Made by a program: the position numbers and the translations under genes
Assembly (NCBI GenBank): GCA_022385805.1
Contig: MU277828.1
Span: 1 to 22,906, forward strand
Length of the DNA stretch: 22,906 bases
Direction of reading: 5' to 3'
Origin: Pilatotrama ljubarskyi
Taxonomy: Eukaryota; Basidiomycota; Agaricomycetes; Polyporales; Polyporaceae
Notes under the pieces: model-generated
The model's input: the letters and a program-made list of their open reading frames with translations, nothing else
Database searches by the model: none
Told to the model about the DNA's origin: nothing
Shown here: piece after piece, positions 1-11,057 of the stretch
How the letters are laid out: each line of letters begins with the position of its first letter
Position numbering within the stretch: position 1 is the first letter of the stretch

Positions 1-2254
1 GAGACCGGAGGCAGGACTTCGCCAGCTGAACCATCACCGTCGTAAATATCTTGAGAAGCTGCCTTGATATCCATACCGAAGATACTGCGACAATGACGTT
101 GAAATAGGCCGAGGAACAGATTATGCATCGTTTCCACCACAACGTAGCGGGTCGGTTTCCAGTAGGGGAGTTTCAGCAGGACAGAGTATCGTACGCCGTG
201 CTCTTTGAACAGGGCCTCTCGACGCGTCGTGCTATGAGCGCTCCTCCACTCCTCGGCTAGTCTCCTGAACGTGGCGCAATCACGACACGGCCACGTATCT
301 TTGTCAATGTTATTGATGTCAGCTTTCTTCAGCTGGCAGAACGAACAGAAGATCGCTGCTGAGTGAGAGGCATGTCCGGAAACCTTGCGAGCCGCACCTA
401 GGTCCGAGATGAGAGGTACTGCGGCGCACCTCGCAAGGCGATTGTGCGGCCGGAGCGCGGTCCTGGGCAGACGTGCGCCGTAGCGCCAGAGCACCAGCAA
501 GTCGTCCACGAGTGGGTCGAGGAAATGATTCGTTTGATGGAGCGAAGGGGCCTTGGGGCCAGGCATGACGCCTGCGAGGTACACATTCTCGCGTTTGTAA
601 CGCTCCGATGGCGGTAGGTTCAAGCATACCATGAAAATGACTCCGGAGGAGTACGCCGTGCCGCCTTGCTTATTCCCCCGCGGGTTGAACCAGTCGACGA
701 ACAAACTGAAGAGAAGTCTGAGCTCCTCAGGGTGAGATCGAAGGAATGGTCGGCCCTCGTGGTCGACGAGTGTTCTGACAGCTTCGGATTTCATGATGTC
801 GTCCACGTACCGGGGGACACTGGCATGCTGAGACCCTGCGAGTTGCTGTGACTGCACGAGCTGGCTTTCCATGTCAGGTCGGCAGAGCATTCGGTCCAAC
901 CACGATATGAAGCTCTGATACTCGAACGTCCGGATGGCACGCAGCGAGTCCCCGGCACCGTGGCGCAGAAGTGCCGCTCCACACGCAGAAGCACCGGGAG
1001 CGTCAAGGTGAGAACAACACTCCGGGTATCGAGGTATGCGCTCTGACTTGAGTCGTCGCTCGCGGACCACATTCACGGGGAGAACGTCGGCTAGCGGAGC
1101 GTTGCTGGTGGCGGTAGCCTCATCGACTCGGACGTCGACGCGAGCTTGACTACTGGTCGTACTTGGGGTAGAGTCGGTAGCAACGCGGTTGGGAGGATAG
1201 AGAGCGCAGCACGCTGGGCAACAAGCATACACGACCGAATCAGGTTCCAGATGGAAACGTTTCAAGGCAGTCGACAAGTCCGCGGGTATGGCGGATACCA
1301 TGTCGTTCACGTGCGCGGTCGAATCACCAAGCGATAGCGCCAGACCGAGAATGCCTTTGAGCACGCGGAGCGCGAAGCGGCACCCGGGCACCGAAAGATG
1401 GTACACCAAGTTGAGCACCACCACGAGGAATGTTGCCGCAAGCGCCACGGGGTTATGGACCCGGATATCGGAGGATGAAGTAGCTGCAGTCGGACAGAGG
1501 TGATCAGGATTCCATTGAAGGAATATTGGAGTGTTAGGAAAACCTCACCCGTGCCACGTTTGTGAGAGCGACTCGCGTCTGAGAAAGAACCAAGATGGCC
1601 AGTAGTGCCCAGGCGCTGCTTCTCCCACTCCTTCAAGCGGTAGGTCTCCAACTCTTGAAGTTCCGCGAAAGCTGGCTGAGCGACGGATGCACTCAACGCC
1701 CGTGAGGAATCGCTCCCAGAGCCTGCGATCTCGAGACGGGAGATGGTATGGCGTAGATAGGAGACATAGAGCAAGATGTTGGCATTGTCCCTGATATTGC
1801 AAGCGAGCGAGGCCGGCCCGTCGACCCACGAGCTGTTCAAATTACCCGGATAGGTCGACGTCGTGGCTGTGGGCGGGCTCTGGAAAACAATGGTTCTGGG
1901 AGCGCGATATGAGTCGATACGTCGTCTAAGCTCATCCAGGATAATTTTGAGCTCTTGACGGCCGTCAGAATGATAAAGCTCGTTGGTGCCGTCACGATCG
2001 CCCTTCTGCGCCATGTGGCTTGCGGTATAAGTCTTCTCGCGCTCGTCCATGTAGGTGCCCACGGACGGGACCTCTCGATGGGAAGGGGACGTGTCGCCCG
2101 CTTTCTCCGAGTCATGTCCAAGGGATGAGTAAAGAAGACACAACCGCTTGGCTGTCTGAGCCTTGGCATGCAAGGCGACAGTCGACGCAGACTGTTCGGA
2201 ACCAACGGGATGCGTTCCGTTGGCGGTACAAGAGTCGCAGTAACAAGCTGGCAT
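1..2254 (-). CDS. Tnp2-family (CACTA-type) transposase, C-terminus cut by window edge, left copy
   Basis: Transposase of the Tnp2/Transposase_21 family, which catalyses cut-and-paste movement of CACTA-type DNA transposons. Exon 1 is 2254-1549, a 65-nt intron is 1548-1484, and exon 2 is 1483-1 and still open at the edge; about 729 residues are visible. The ATG at 2254 starts a Cys-rich leader (C4, C6, C9, possible zinc binding). A second Cys cluster is at C323/C324/C327/C328 and C391/C392. The core has DWFNPRGNKQGG with D499, a PGPKAPSL block, ISDLGAARKVSG with D596, FCSFC, and MHNLFLG at about 688. D499 and D596 sit where the family usually has its first two catalytic acidic residues; the third would lie outside the window. 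There are no stops or frameshifts. Transcribed outward; divergent candidate D begins 47 bp away. Family assignment is by motif recognition. Confidence 0.93.
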
Positions 2255-2301
2255 TCTTCGCTGCGACGCGCACCCGGGCAGATAGAGCTCGAGCGGACGC
2301 T

Positions 2302-4596
2302 ATGACTCCTGAGTCTCAGGACGGCGTAAATGAGCAAGGCGACGGGCTCACCGGATAGTCAGAGGTTGCTGGTGTGAGCAAAGAGGCCAACCTAGCAAAG
2401 CTACTGGTGACAGTGGGCCAAATGAGCCCCCGGGCCGTCTCATATAGGCTCCCGCCTCCTCATCCAACCATCGTGTACGAGGGAATTTTCATCGATCAGA
2501 CTGTACAAGACATGTTTGATGCTCTCGAGGCCGACCATTCTGACCACTCGATCGCTGGCTCATGTGATCGTAGGCACCTTTGCTGACCGCGGTGCGCACG
2601 CCCGCCCGTAAGGTTGGGTTGTCAATCATGGGGGATGCGGCGAGGACGGAGGGGGCTGATCGCTTCAGCTCGTATAGATATAGATGCTGTAGCCGAGGGC
2701 CGTTACCATCAGTGCAATCCTGCATTGAGTTAGAGTCATAGCTCGCCAGGGATAGCCCCCTATTTTGCTACGGTTGCGATGAGGGACGAATTCGCGGCGG
2801 TCGCGCCGCTAAAGCCCAGCGTGGGTGTATGTCGAGAACTGCGTTCCTGTTGGCGAGTGAGTTATCCTGTTTCAACTGAACTGGAGTCAGAACTCTACAT
2901 TTATCATCGATCTCGCGGAATGGAGTGGTCTGACGGGAGACAAGATACGAGACTTACCGTATACCCGCAGTAAGGAGCGTACAGTGAAAGCGCACGACCG
3001 GTCGAAGTACAACATTCAGCGCTTCAGCAGTCAACGTCAGTGAGCGCTAATTCCAGCAATAGAACGCTCGAGTCGATTGCTTTCCGGGCCGACGACGGCA
3101 CCTGCCGGTGGTGGTACTTCGCACAACTTGAACACCATCAGCGGCGGCCATGACCTTTCAGGTGTGCCCGCCGATGAATTCTCCAGAATGCACTTACAAT
3201 AGTAGCTCGCACTGCGTCTTCAAAGCTTCATGTCTCGCCGTGCAACCGAGCTGTGCATGTAAGCTGTGTTTCCGCGACGACGGGTAATGAGAGTCCCGAG
3301 ATCCATCATGGAGACGGCGTCGCGGACGGGAACAACATTCACGGTGTGCTCCGCACTCACCCGTCAACTTGCCTCCGATGCTGGGTTGGGTACTTCGGAC
3401 CGCGCCCTCAGGAGATGAATCGAGACGGATGGAGGACAAGATCATCAATCTGGGCCCGGGGCCGGGACTCTCAGGCTCTTCTGCCGAACTGCTCCTCGGT
3501 GCATAGCGCAAAGTACGTGTCCTTTCATTGCTATTGCCAGAGGATGACACAGGGATTAACAGATCAGATAAGCCGATTGCGTCGTAGGCGACTGCGCCCG
3601 CATCCGCACGGTGCAACACCGTTGAGCCAAGGGCAATACCACCTAGTCTGACATACCGACGCCTCGCCTCTTTGGCCAGCCAATGACGCTTCAATCGGAA
3701 CTGGCGGCATCCCGACGGCCATGACGTACGTCTCCATCAGGAAATGGACGACTTTCGCTCGAGTAGCGAGTTTCGACCAGGACAATACCCCACCCGTGCA
3801 AAGCGCAAAGAGGCATCGCAGCGTACGTCGATCTCGAAGCGAATGGCATCAATCATACACTGAGCCCTTCGATCCTTAAGTGCGCGGACGGATACCGCGC
3901 TGTCTCGGATTGACCTACGGCATAGCGCCGCGGTCATGGGAGCAACACCTCGTTAGAAACCTTCCTTGCGAGCGATCGATCCGCAACCTCATATACACCG
4001 GATGACGGAAGAGTGGCTGTCGCGGGGATGCTGCGCGACGTGATTGTAGACAACGCCATAAAGGGAGCGCCAGCTGAGGTACGTCATCGCACTGAGTATC
4101 ACATATTCCTCTCGTCTTCATCCGCGCTCTATCGCTCGTCGTGTCTGTGCCTCTTCAAGCAGGAGAAGTCGGTCCGGGGCGACTCGCAGGGGTAGACGCA
4201 AATGAAATAAGGAATTTGAGCCGTGTTCCAGTGGCCGAGGTGGAACCAGGCAGGTCAAAGGTCATTTGTTGTCGCTGCGCTATGTTCCCGCCCTGGTCTG
4301 CGTTATCGCGTTCGTCAATTCTGCATGCAGCCGCCTCTAAACAGACGACATCGAAGACTCATGACTCGGGTCTCACTTCTGGGCGAATGGCGGTGAGCTC
4401 ATGATCGCAATTGATGCGAGGAACTCCTTGACGGAATATTCTCCTCTTACAACAGTGCTTCTTCTGCCGTCTAGGCGGCTGCCTCCTCGCAAGGTCAGCG
4501 TACGAGTTCCTCGCGGGATGCGTCTCCAGGAACGCCCTACGGGGCTCTTTCCCTGACTACGACAGTTGGGCGTGTCCCAGCTGCTACAAAACGTAG
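2302..4596 (+). CDS. Candidate multi-exon gene D, unknown function, left copy (hand-built model)
   Basis: I do not recognise this protein. A consistent chain can be drawn: 2302-2325, 2359-2502, 2574-2688, 2750-2856, 2891-3039, 3073-3161, 3203-3258, 3301-3343, 3412-3498, 3541-3583, 3632-3645, 3680-3769, 3822-3879, 3943-4078, 4163-4191, 4232-4313, 4357-4392 and 4456-4596. It gives 480 aa. Stretches that look coding include IIDLAEWSGLTGDKIRDLPY, MEDKIINLGPGPGLSGSS and DDGRVAVAGMLRDVIVDN, followed by a Cys-rich tail ending near WACPSC. All introns are GT..AG, several with good donors (gtgagt 2857, gtaagc 3259, gtacgt 4079), but three are only 33-34 nt, which is short even for a basidiomycete. So many joins may over-fit. 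The start is just 47 bp from the divergent transposase start, too little for two ordinary promoters. The 3' end overlaps candidate C. Confidence 0.35.
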
Positions 4597-5177
4597 CAGA
4601 GAGGTTCTGCCGGTGAGATCCGAAGCTGCTACGAATATCTGGCTCAAACCCACACGGAGGCTGCAGTCGTCGTAGGGCACCTTACCGCCGAGGTCGATTG
4701 GAGGGAGCAAAGCAGGTACAAGCTCCTCTCCGTCAGTGTCCATGCAAGTCTTCTGCGATGTCTAGTCGCACTTCTACCCACATGCCGCTTTGTGTGAAGT
4801 GGCAGAGAGCTGCATCGAAGCCGGTTAATCAGCAAGGTATCCCTTCCTTCTATCACCTGTTCACAACACACGATGAATACCGATCTTCCAGGAGGAGGAA
4901 CTCCTTGTCCCGAATTACGCTTTGCGCGACTTTTCGAGTAGACATACGGTGCAGCTGTTGCGCAACGACAAACTGACGAACCACGCAGTCTCCAGGTGAG
5001 CTCGTCTGCCGATTATTTCATCTTTTGTACGATAGCGTGATTTCTAATCACTCAGAGCGTTTCATGGCGCGTGAACGTGCCGTACAGATGGTGCAGCACA
5101 CATGCGGAGAGTCGTCACTATCAGACTACCAGCCAGCAGACGGCCTTTTCTTGTGCTGCGGAGGCTTCGTCCGACAT
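4537..5177 (-). CDS. Weak candidate gene C, unknown function, left copy
   Basis: Not recognised. The clearest coding-like frames on this strand run from 4945 to 4870, with residues such as DKEFLLLEDRYSS, and from about 4743 to 4537, with residues such as ELVPALLPPIDLGG and LRVGLSQIFVAASDLTG. A possible start at 5177 (MSDEASAAQEKAVCWL) is followed by a GT donor at 5129. A second possible start is at 4945. The exon joins between these blocks are not settled. It begins only 13 bp after the stop of candidate B and overlaps the 3' end of candidate D, so it could be part of B, a decayed fragment, or a misreading. Confidence 0.25.
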
Positions 5178-5190
5178 TCGCAGCTTGAGT

Positions 5191-6546
5191 TTAGGCTATA
5201 AGGTGAGTATTGTCCAATCCGTGGCGCTTACAGATCCCTGAAAACGTCCAGGGGACCAGTCCCTCGCCCTTGCTCGCCTTCCGCACCCTGATGCTTGACT
5301 CATACACGGCGTGCATGCGGTTCGCGCTGGCCATCCTCAATCTCCAAATCCTCAGCAATGAGTCAAGTTGTGGAGGGCTTTGAATGGCACCGCGAAAGAT
5401 GCCAGTGAACCGATACGTCGCGCGTCCGCCTACGTCGGCCTGTCCAGGTCTGTCTCCCATGCGACGGGCCCATGTACAGTACTCATCCCATGGAGACGCT
5501 GTCAGATGCCGCAGTCATTCCGTCAAGTATCGCGAGATAGGACACGACGGCAGGTCCAGTCCAACACGTCAGCAGGCGCAACCCCATCATCGTCCCTCTT
5601 GCGCTCAAGGATGGACCGTCTGGCTTCTCGGAAGGATGGGAGGTCGGCACCCATAGTAGAACGTTTGTAACGCGTCGTCGCGACACAGTGCCGCGTCCTT
5701 CGCGAGGTTAGCATGCTTGCGGTGCCAACGACACAAACGTGATGTGAGGCGAGCGTATGTTGGAAGGGTACGCATTCTCCGACGCAGCTCACAACTTCAG
5801 TATGCCACCAATGGAGTGAGCTGTTCGGTGAAAGGGGGCAGGGAGACGAGGTACTGCAGCGGCGCCCAGCAATCGGGATGGTGGACTTGATCAGGAGCGG
5901 TCCGGAGAGGGAGGGGCATAGCGAGTGAGTCGTATGTGCAGTCTATATCGTACACAAGTTTGACGCCACGTGCTACAGGCAACGTATCAGGTCGCGCACC
6001 GGGGTTCCTCTCGAGGTGATCCTCGAACTTCGGGGCCCAATCGCGGGCGGTGAGCAATAACTGAGAGGTGGGTAGTTTCAAGGCGAGATTGCGGATTCGG
6101 TATACAGCACCAGCGGAAGTATCGAGGGACCTTCCTTCCGTGTACGCTCCAGTCCGTCCTCTTCAAGCCCGCCCTTTCCACCGAACGACGCGTTGCATTG
6201 GTACGGCTCTCATGGAAGTACTAGGTCGTGTGCGACGTAGGCCGCAAGGGTTCCGGGGCCACCGTCTGCTTCGAGTGTGACCTCTGACCCCTGGCTACGT
6301 TTCGAGGATTTCTGCTAAGAATTAGCTCCTACGTCAATGGAGGAATGCGGCGACGTCGTACCTGGGGCAGTATGAAGATGGCTGAGGGGATCCAGCTGGG
6401 CCATGATCGCACACATCTCCCGGGACTCGGCGTCGTGCGGAGAAGGCAATCCAAACGCGAGATGACGTCTGCTCTAGTGAACAGATCCCTGGTATCCTTG
6501 GCAGAGAATGGTCCTGGCGATGTCTCAACGGAAAGGGAGAAAGCAT
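5191..6546 (-). CDS. Candidate multi-exon gene B, unknown function, left copy (hand-built model)
   Basis: Not recognised. The model is 6546-6530, 6468-6333, 6290-6222, 6173-6111, 6060-5809, 5776-5739, 5697-5549 and 5498-5191, giving 343 aa with all phases agreeing. Blocks that look coding: REMCAIMAQLDPLSHLHTAP, ARDWAPKFEDHLERNPG, VKLVYDIDCTYDSLAMPLPL, FREARRSILERKRDDDGVAP and TGIFRGAIQSPPQLDSLLRI. The C-terminal half is rich in Arg and Trp, perhaps for nucleic-acid binding (inference only). A pyrimidine-rich stretch upstream of 6546 on this strand fits a fungal core promoter. Weak points are a 32-nt intron (5808-5777), an 11-residue split first exon, and an alternative 46-nt intron near 5242-5197 that would shorten the C-terminus. 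Confidence 0.4.
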
Positions 6547-8378
6547 GGAAGGGCCCCGGACGCAACGGCGCGAGGATGCTGAGGTGCGAAGTGAGAGAAG
6601 TGTGATGTGCGCTGGAGGATCTTGCACGCGGGTTCTCCTGTGGCGGCAGCAGGTAGACAAAGACGGTGGACGGCTTATTTTGCCTGACGACAAAATCAGG
6701 CCGCGAAGACGAAGAGGCCGTTCAACCGCGGAGAGAGGACTGGGTTGGGGGAGCAGGGGTGGGGTGGGCTGAGTTGGGAATATCACGCACGCTTACGGGT
6801 TGGTGTGGCTGTCTGCGTGTGAACGCGATGTTAAGTGAATATTTTCATGTACTTTGCGGCTTAGCTTCCATCAAGTCGCCGCCTCGGCGACGTCCGTTAC
6901 AACAAGCGGCGGGACCCCAGAACGTGCTCACGCTTTGACGACCAGCCAGGCTCTCCTACACACACGTTGCGTCCGTCTATGCCTCGAATCCCCAGAAAGC
7001 TCACCCCATCCCTTACCTTCGTCACTCATTTCACAACAGCAAGGAGATCGGACCTCCAATGTCATGCGCGATACCATACATGATTGACGCCGCACATCCA
7101 TGCACAGTGCGCTGCATGCTTTGTCCGTGTCCAAGAACCGTGGATTGACGGATGTGCACATCCTCAGCACACCCCTTACCCGCTCATTGACCGCTTCGAA
7201 AGCGGCGATGAAAAAGTGCATATGCCTCGCGATTGCTCGAAGGGCCGTTTCGAGCCATGCTCAGACTGCTTGCCTTCATGAACCTCGTCTTGTGTCCCTC
7301 GCACGCTGCGGTTGGATATGGCGAGATCCATCAAGTACTAGTTATCGCTCTCGCCGGACGATTCTTCAGAATGAACGGGCGAGTATAGATGCGATCCCGA
7401 CGCAGGCGAGACTGACCGCTGCAACTCCCGAAGCCGCGACCAAGCGGGATCTTTACGCGCTGTGGCCAACGACGAGGTGCACGGCTGGACCTCTCGAAGC
7501 GTTAGTATGTATTGTACTAACTACTCCAAGACTCCCCGGGAGTATCCGATTCGATTGCTTCTGGCGTTGACCGCTCGCGTTCTCAGCACATCCCATCCGT
7601 TCAAGACTGGGCCAGCATCGCGAATGCTGTCCTCCTCTAATCATTTCCCAACCTCAACTTGAGCTTGAAGTTCGAACCTTCGCCGGCTAATTGATCCGCG
7701 TGGCGCCTTGCGGTGGCTGCGTGGTGCATTGGTGTGCACGGTTTGTCTGTGACGCCGTGACACACCGCGTATCACTATCTATCCTCTTAGACGCCCGATC
7801 GTCCCTTCTTTGTCCCAATGCTTGGTCCGTGGCCAGACTATTATGGTAAATGCACGCGCACTGGCACCTCGGACACTCTCACCGCCTCTTCTTTTCCGTG
7901 AATAGGTCTCTCTCATTTAAATATGCTCTTGCTAGCTCTATCTGACCTCCAGAGAAGCCGGCTCTCCCGTTAGCGAGCCACCTCTGAGACCCTTGGACGC
8001 CGAGTCATCTTCCAAGTCTCGCGTCTTTGGGTATTTTCGCAACGTGTCCTGGCATTACACCAGTCAGCAACCCCGCACTCGTGTGTACTCATCTGTATCC
8101 CAGCTCGGACACTCGGGTAAGCGGGTCCCCAGAATTCTGATGCGCACAACTTCTGGCTTCTCGGTGAAACACTCGTCACAGGCACTCGCTCCAGACACGC
8201 TCCGTGAAAGTGCTGTCAGAGAAATCGCAGCTGCCATTGGCGGCTAGCCTTGATACCTCCGATCGTGCGGTTACGACATGGTGGGCTCGTGCGATAGCGG
8301 AATCTAGCCGGCCAATGCTCCCCCTTGCAGCATGCGCGGCCCCCCTGTTCAATTCGCTTCTAACCGCCGTCGCATGCA
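6547..8378. other. Inner 1.8 kb of left arm, no gene supported
   Basis: I see no recognisable gene. Items of note: a minus-strand 51-codon open frame at 7331-7176 (starts MDLAISNRSVRG, ends SPLSKRSMSG before taa, where gtaagg could be a splice donor), which might be one exon of a lost or longer gene; a plus-strand GTATGT donor followed by a tactaac branch-like site at 7505-7520; a CT-rich tract at 7879-7899, followed by the AT-rich palindrome atttaaat at 7915-7922. These are isolated signals. Several frames of 60-156 codons overlap on both strands, as expected by chance in GC-rich DNA. Confidence 0.4.
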
Positions 8379-8860
8379 GATGTTCGCCGGGATGTCGTAC
8401 GACTGAGGTTGGCAGCAGAATCCACCGTGCATCGGAGCTTCGGCACTGGCAACCGCACTCTTTCGGTCTAGAGGTTCCCCCATCAGTCAGTCAACTCCGA
8501 AATCGATGTGTAGGAAGGATGGCATCTTGCACTCTCGTACATAACTCCAGTATCCTTGGCATCCACTCCGTGACGTGATCATGGACGATGGATTTCCAGG
8601 CGTGCTGAATCGAGCCGCTCAGGTGCGGTGACACCCCGCTTCTCGCACCGGAGCCTTCTGTTTTCGTCGCTGTTCTCTCGCTTTCTCACCCTATGAAATT
8701 GCAGGGACGTTGTGACGTGGGAACCCCGCATAGTCGCACCCCTGTCAGGATTCCTGTAGCCATGGAAAACTGTCATGGCGCTTCCCTTGTCTTGATGGGG
8801 TATTGCAAGGGCCGTGCACGGGTCAGGAGGACGCGTCGCGTTCTTATGGCTTGCGCACGG
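8379..8860. other. Core, left flank: no gene seen
   Basis: Single-copy sequence between the left arm and the promoter region of the 7TM gene. A 124-codon plus-strand frame crosses from the arm into this stretch (8204-8578). It changes sequence at the border compared with its partner in the right arm, so it is unlikely to be a conserved gene. No other signal found. Confidence 0.4.
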
Positions 8861-8925
8861 CGTCCTCCCTTCCGACTCTCATCTCTAACCACTTTCATTC
8901 GCCACGTAGACCTTTCACCGCTAGT
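8861..8925 (+). promoter_or_regulatory. Pyrimidine-rich putative core promoter of the 7TM gene
   Basis: A C/T-rich stretch on the plus strand (cctcccttccgactctcatc and on to ctttcaccgctag) ends just before the ATG at 8926. CT-rich tracts next to the transcription start are usual in filamentous fungi. No clear TATA box is visible. Confidence 0.4.
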
Positions 8926-11057
8926 ATGCTGAATACCGCGAGGGACGCCAGTGGGGGAAGTACCCAACAGTGAGTTCTCTCTATCGAGACATGTCAATGT
9001 CATCACGGCTCTCGACAGAATTGGGCTCCTATTCGCCGGCCTCACAGTCAACTTGATGTGCGTCCATCCCGCTGGCGATCGTTGAACCCAGCTCTACTCA
9101 CCCTAGTACTCTGGTGAACAGCCTATATGGTGGTAGGTCGTTCGCTTGGCATTGTCAACCGTTCTGAGAAGCTCACTTGCGTTCAGTTTTCGCCACCCAT
9201 GCGACCACGTACTTCCGCAGCTATCCCACCGATCGACTCCAGTTGAGAGCATTGGTATGTACGCGGGAATGTTCCGATCCTCTTGTTGACTGAAGCCCTC
9301 GCCGAAGGTGACAACCATAGCAATCCTGTCTACGACGCAACAGTTTCTGTACGTCAGCGTGGGTAAGGATTCACGATAGGCCGTTAAGAGCCCGACTGAC
9401 GATGATTGCAACTAGCGTGGCAGGGTCTGGTCAACGGAAGGGACACTGATGATACGGGTATGACCATGTGTGTGCACTTCTGTCCTTCCCAACGGCCCGC
9501 GGTTGACTCTTCGCCGTTTCAGCCTGGTCATGGTCAGATTATTTCCTCGTTTCGCCACATTCAAACTCGCTGATAGTCCTCGACTGCGATGAACTCGGCA
9601 GATCCACTTTCTGGTCGACGTGGGCAGCTCCGAATCTTCTGCATGGCGTTCAGTCTTCTGACCTCCGTCGCAGTCGTCTATCGTCGTACTTGTGCAGATG
9701 TGAGTATTCCCTAGTGACCACTACACTGCTCTTCAATGACATCGTATCATAGGTACTATGCTTTCCGAGTTTGGCATCGTGAGTCCATGACTGTAATCTG
9801 CTATTCACATCGCTCAACCCGGGGTCTAAGTGAGTCGTAGGCTACTGGGTGCTGGGTGCGGCGTCACCGCCGCTAGGACGATGGAGGTGAGACTCTTGCG
9901 TGTGGGAAGTCGGCACTTTGCTGATGTGTACATAGCCTGCGATGGCCTTCGCTGCGTTTGGTGAGCCGCCATCCACTCCGGCACAACGAGTTCAAGAAGT
10001 AACCTTCTCTTCACGCAGGCTTATCACTCGGTAGGTCAATCCTTGCACTAGAAAAGACGAATCTGACGGCAGAGGGCTCTGACAGTTATTGTCGGAAAGA
10101 AGTACTGCTTCTCCAGTCTCCGCCCCACCCAGACTCACGAAACTCACGCATAGTATCCGAAGCCGCCGCATCGACGCGTCTGAGGCCCTTCCTGTAAGTC
10201 ATCACTTTGTTTAGTTCGCTAGGCCGGCGTTTATTGTCCGACAGCTGTTCCTCGGGATGAGTGGGCTTATCGCTGCAGCTGATATGGTATCAGCGGGGCT
10301 CATGGGCGGCATACTCATGTTCAGCCGGTCATATACCTCACGGTATAGCTGTGTCACCATACCGCGTCACTCTCGTGGTAATTTCTTGGTGTTTACAGTA
10401 CGAGGACGATTTTCAGGAACCTGGTCAGTCACTTTAAGCTCCTCAGAGTGGTGCGACCTGTATCTCAGCTATTCGCTAGCTACTGTTGCAATTTATCACC
10501 GCCCTTCTTACGAGGTTCGTCCCTTGACGCTCTATGGATGTTCTCCAGGCTGACGGTGCATGCACAGCGGATGGGCTTTGCTGGTCCTATTGACGGTGAG
10601 TTAGATTGCCTCCAGGACGTCCTCCCCTCATGAGTTCCGTGTAATCAGGGAATCTCTGTACCCAACACGGAGCTCCACCACATTCTCTACCTCATCGGAC
10701 CCGCGAGTACGCTCTTGAGAATTTCATCTCGATGTCGTCGACGTGCTCATATCTCATAGTATACTCATCGGCCTTCGTGTATTCGCTCAACACTAGGATC
10801 GAGGCTAGAGAGGACTTGGCAGCCCTCGAAGACTTCACGAGCGGGGCCTACGCGAGCGATGTTCTCCCAGCACAAGGCGTGTGCTCCCACGGTTCCTTCA
10901 TCGTACGCTCTATCACGCTAGATTCGTCGGCGGTGGAAGCGAATGTTCGTGCACATCGGGTGCATCCGGAGAGGGTAAGAATATTCATGAGGACCTGGAA
11001 AGACAATTCATCTGACGAGATATACAGGTTCTACGAGCATCGAGGAGAACTGTTTAA
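8926..11057 (+). CDS. Multi-pass membrane protein with DUF6534-like C-terminal half (about 18 exons)
   Basis: Predicted fungal 7TM-type membrane protein of a family expanded in Agaricomycetes; function unknown. Best model: 8926-8969, 9019-9057, 9122-9132, 9187-9254, 9296-9362, 9416-9429, 9577-9699, 9753-9778, 9841-9886, 9936-9960, 10019-10030, 10117-10193, 10245-10342, 10399-10423, 10469-10555, 10649-10706, 10760-10974 and 11028-11057, all phases agreeing, 354 aa. Helix-like segments are at about 16-34, 59-76, 97-114, 123-139 and 185-210. Landmarks in family order: LILYGVFATHATTYFRSYPTD, then ADPL, VVYRRTCAD, LLGAGCGVTAARTME, LGMSGLIAAADMVSAGLMGG, SRTRTIFRN, VPNTELHH and IYSSAFVYSLNTR, matching the usual LYG..Q.Y.YF, DPL, YR, GAG, VAD, RTD, PNT and LY.NSLLATLNAR pattern. 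Microexons of 11-14 nt and the joins at 9255-9576 and 10424-10648 are the least certain parts. Confidence 0.75.

Larger units (their letters stand above)
1..8378 (+). repeat. Left arm of giant inverted repeat (8378 bp)
   Basis: This arm is the reverse complement of 14529-22906. Every open frame in it has an identical mirror image at 22907 minus its coordinate. Stretches without long frames that I compared directly (for example 7681-7960 against 14947-15226, and 8281-8378) also match base for base. The last shared bases are cgcatgca at 8371-8378; the next base is g here, where the mirrored position gives c. The outer end lies inside a transposase gene, so the true repeat is probably longer than the window shows. 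Near-perfect identity over 8.4 kb means recent duplication, gene conversion, or use of one repeat consensus twice during assembly. Confidence 0.97.

Noticed and set aside
7100..7570. 156-codon plus-strand frame in the left arm (mirror minus 15807-15337)
   Set aside because: Its composition is rich in Ala, Thr and Arg without a domain, and competing open frames of similar quality exist in the other frames. I could not choose one.
9715..9730. CACTAC motif as a possible CACTA transposon terminus
   Set aside because: It is a single occurrence inside an intron of the 7TM gene, has no inverted partner and does not coincide with an arm border.
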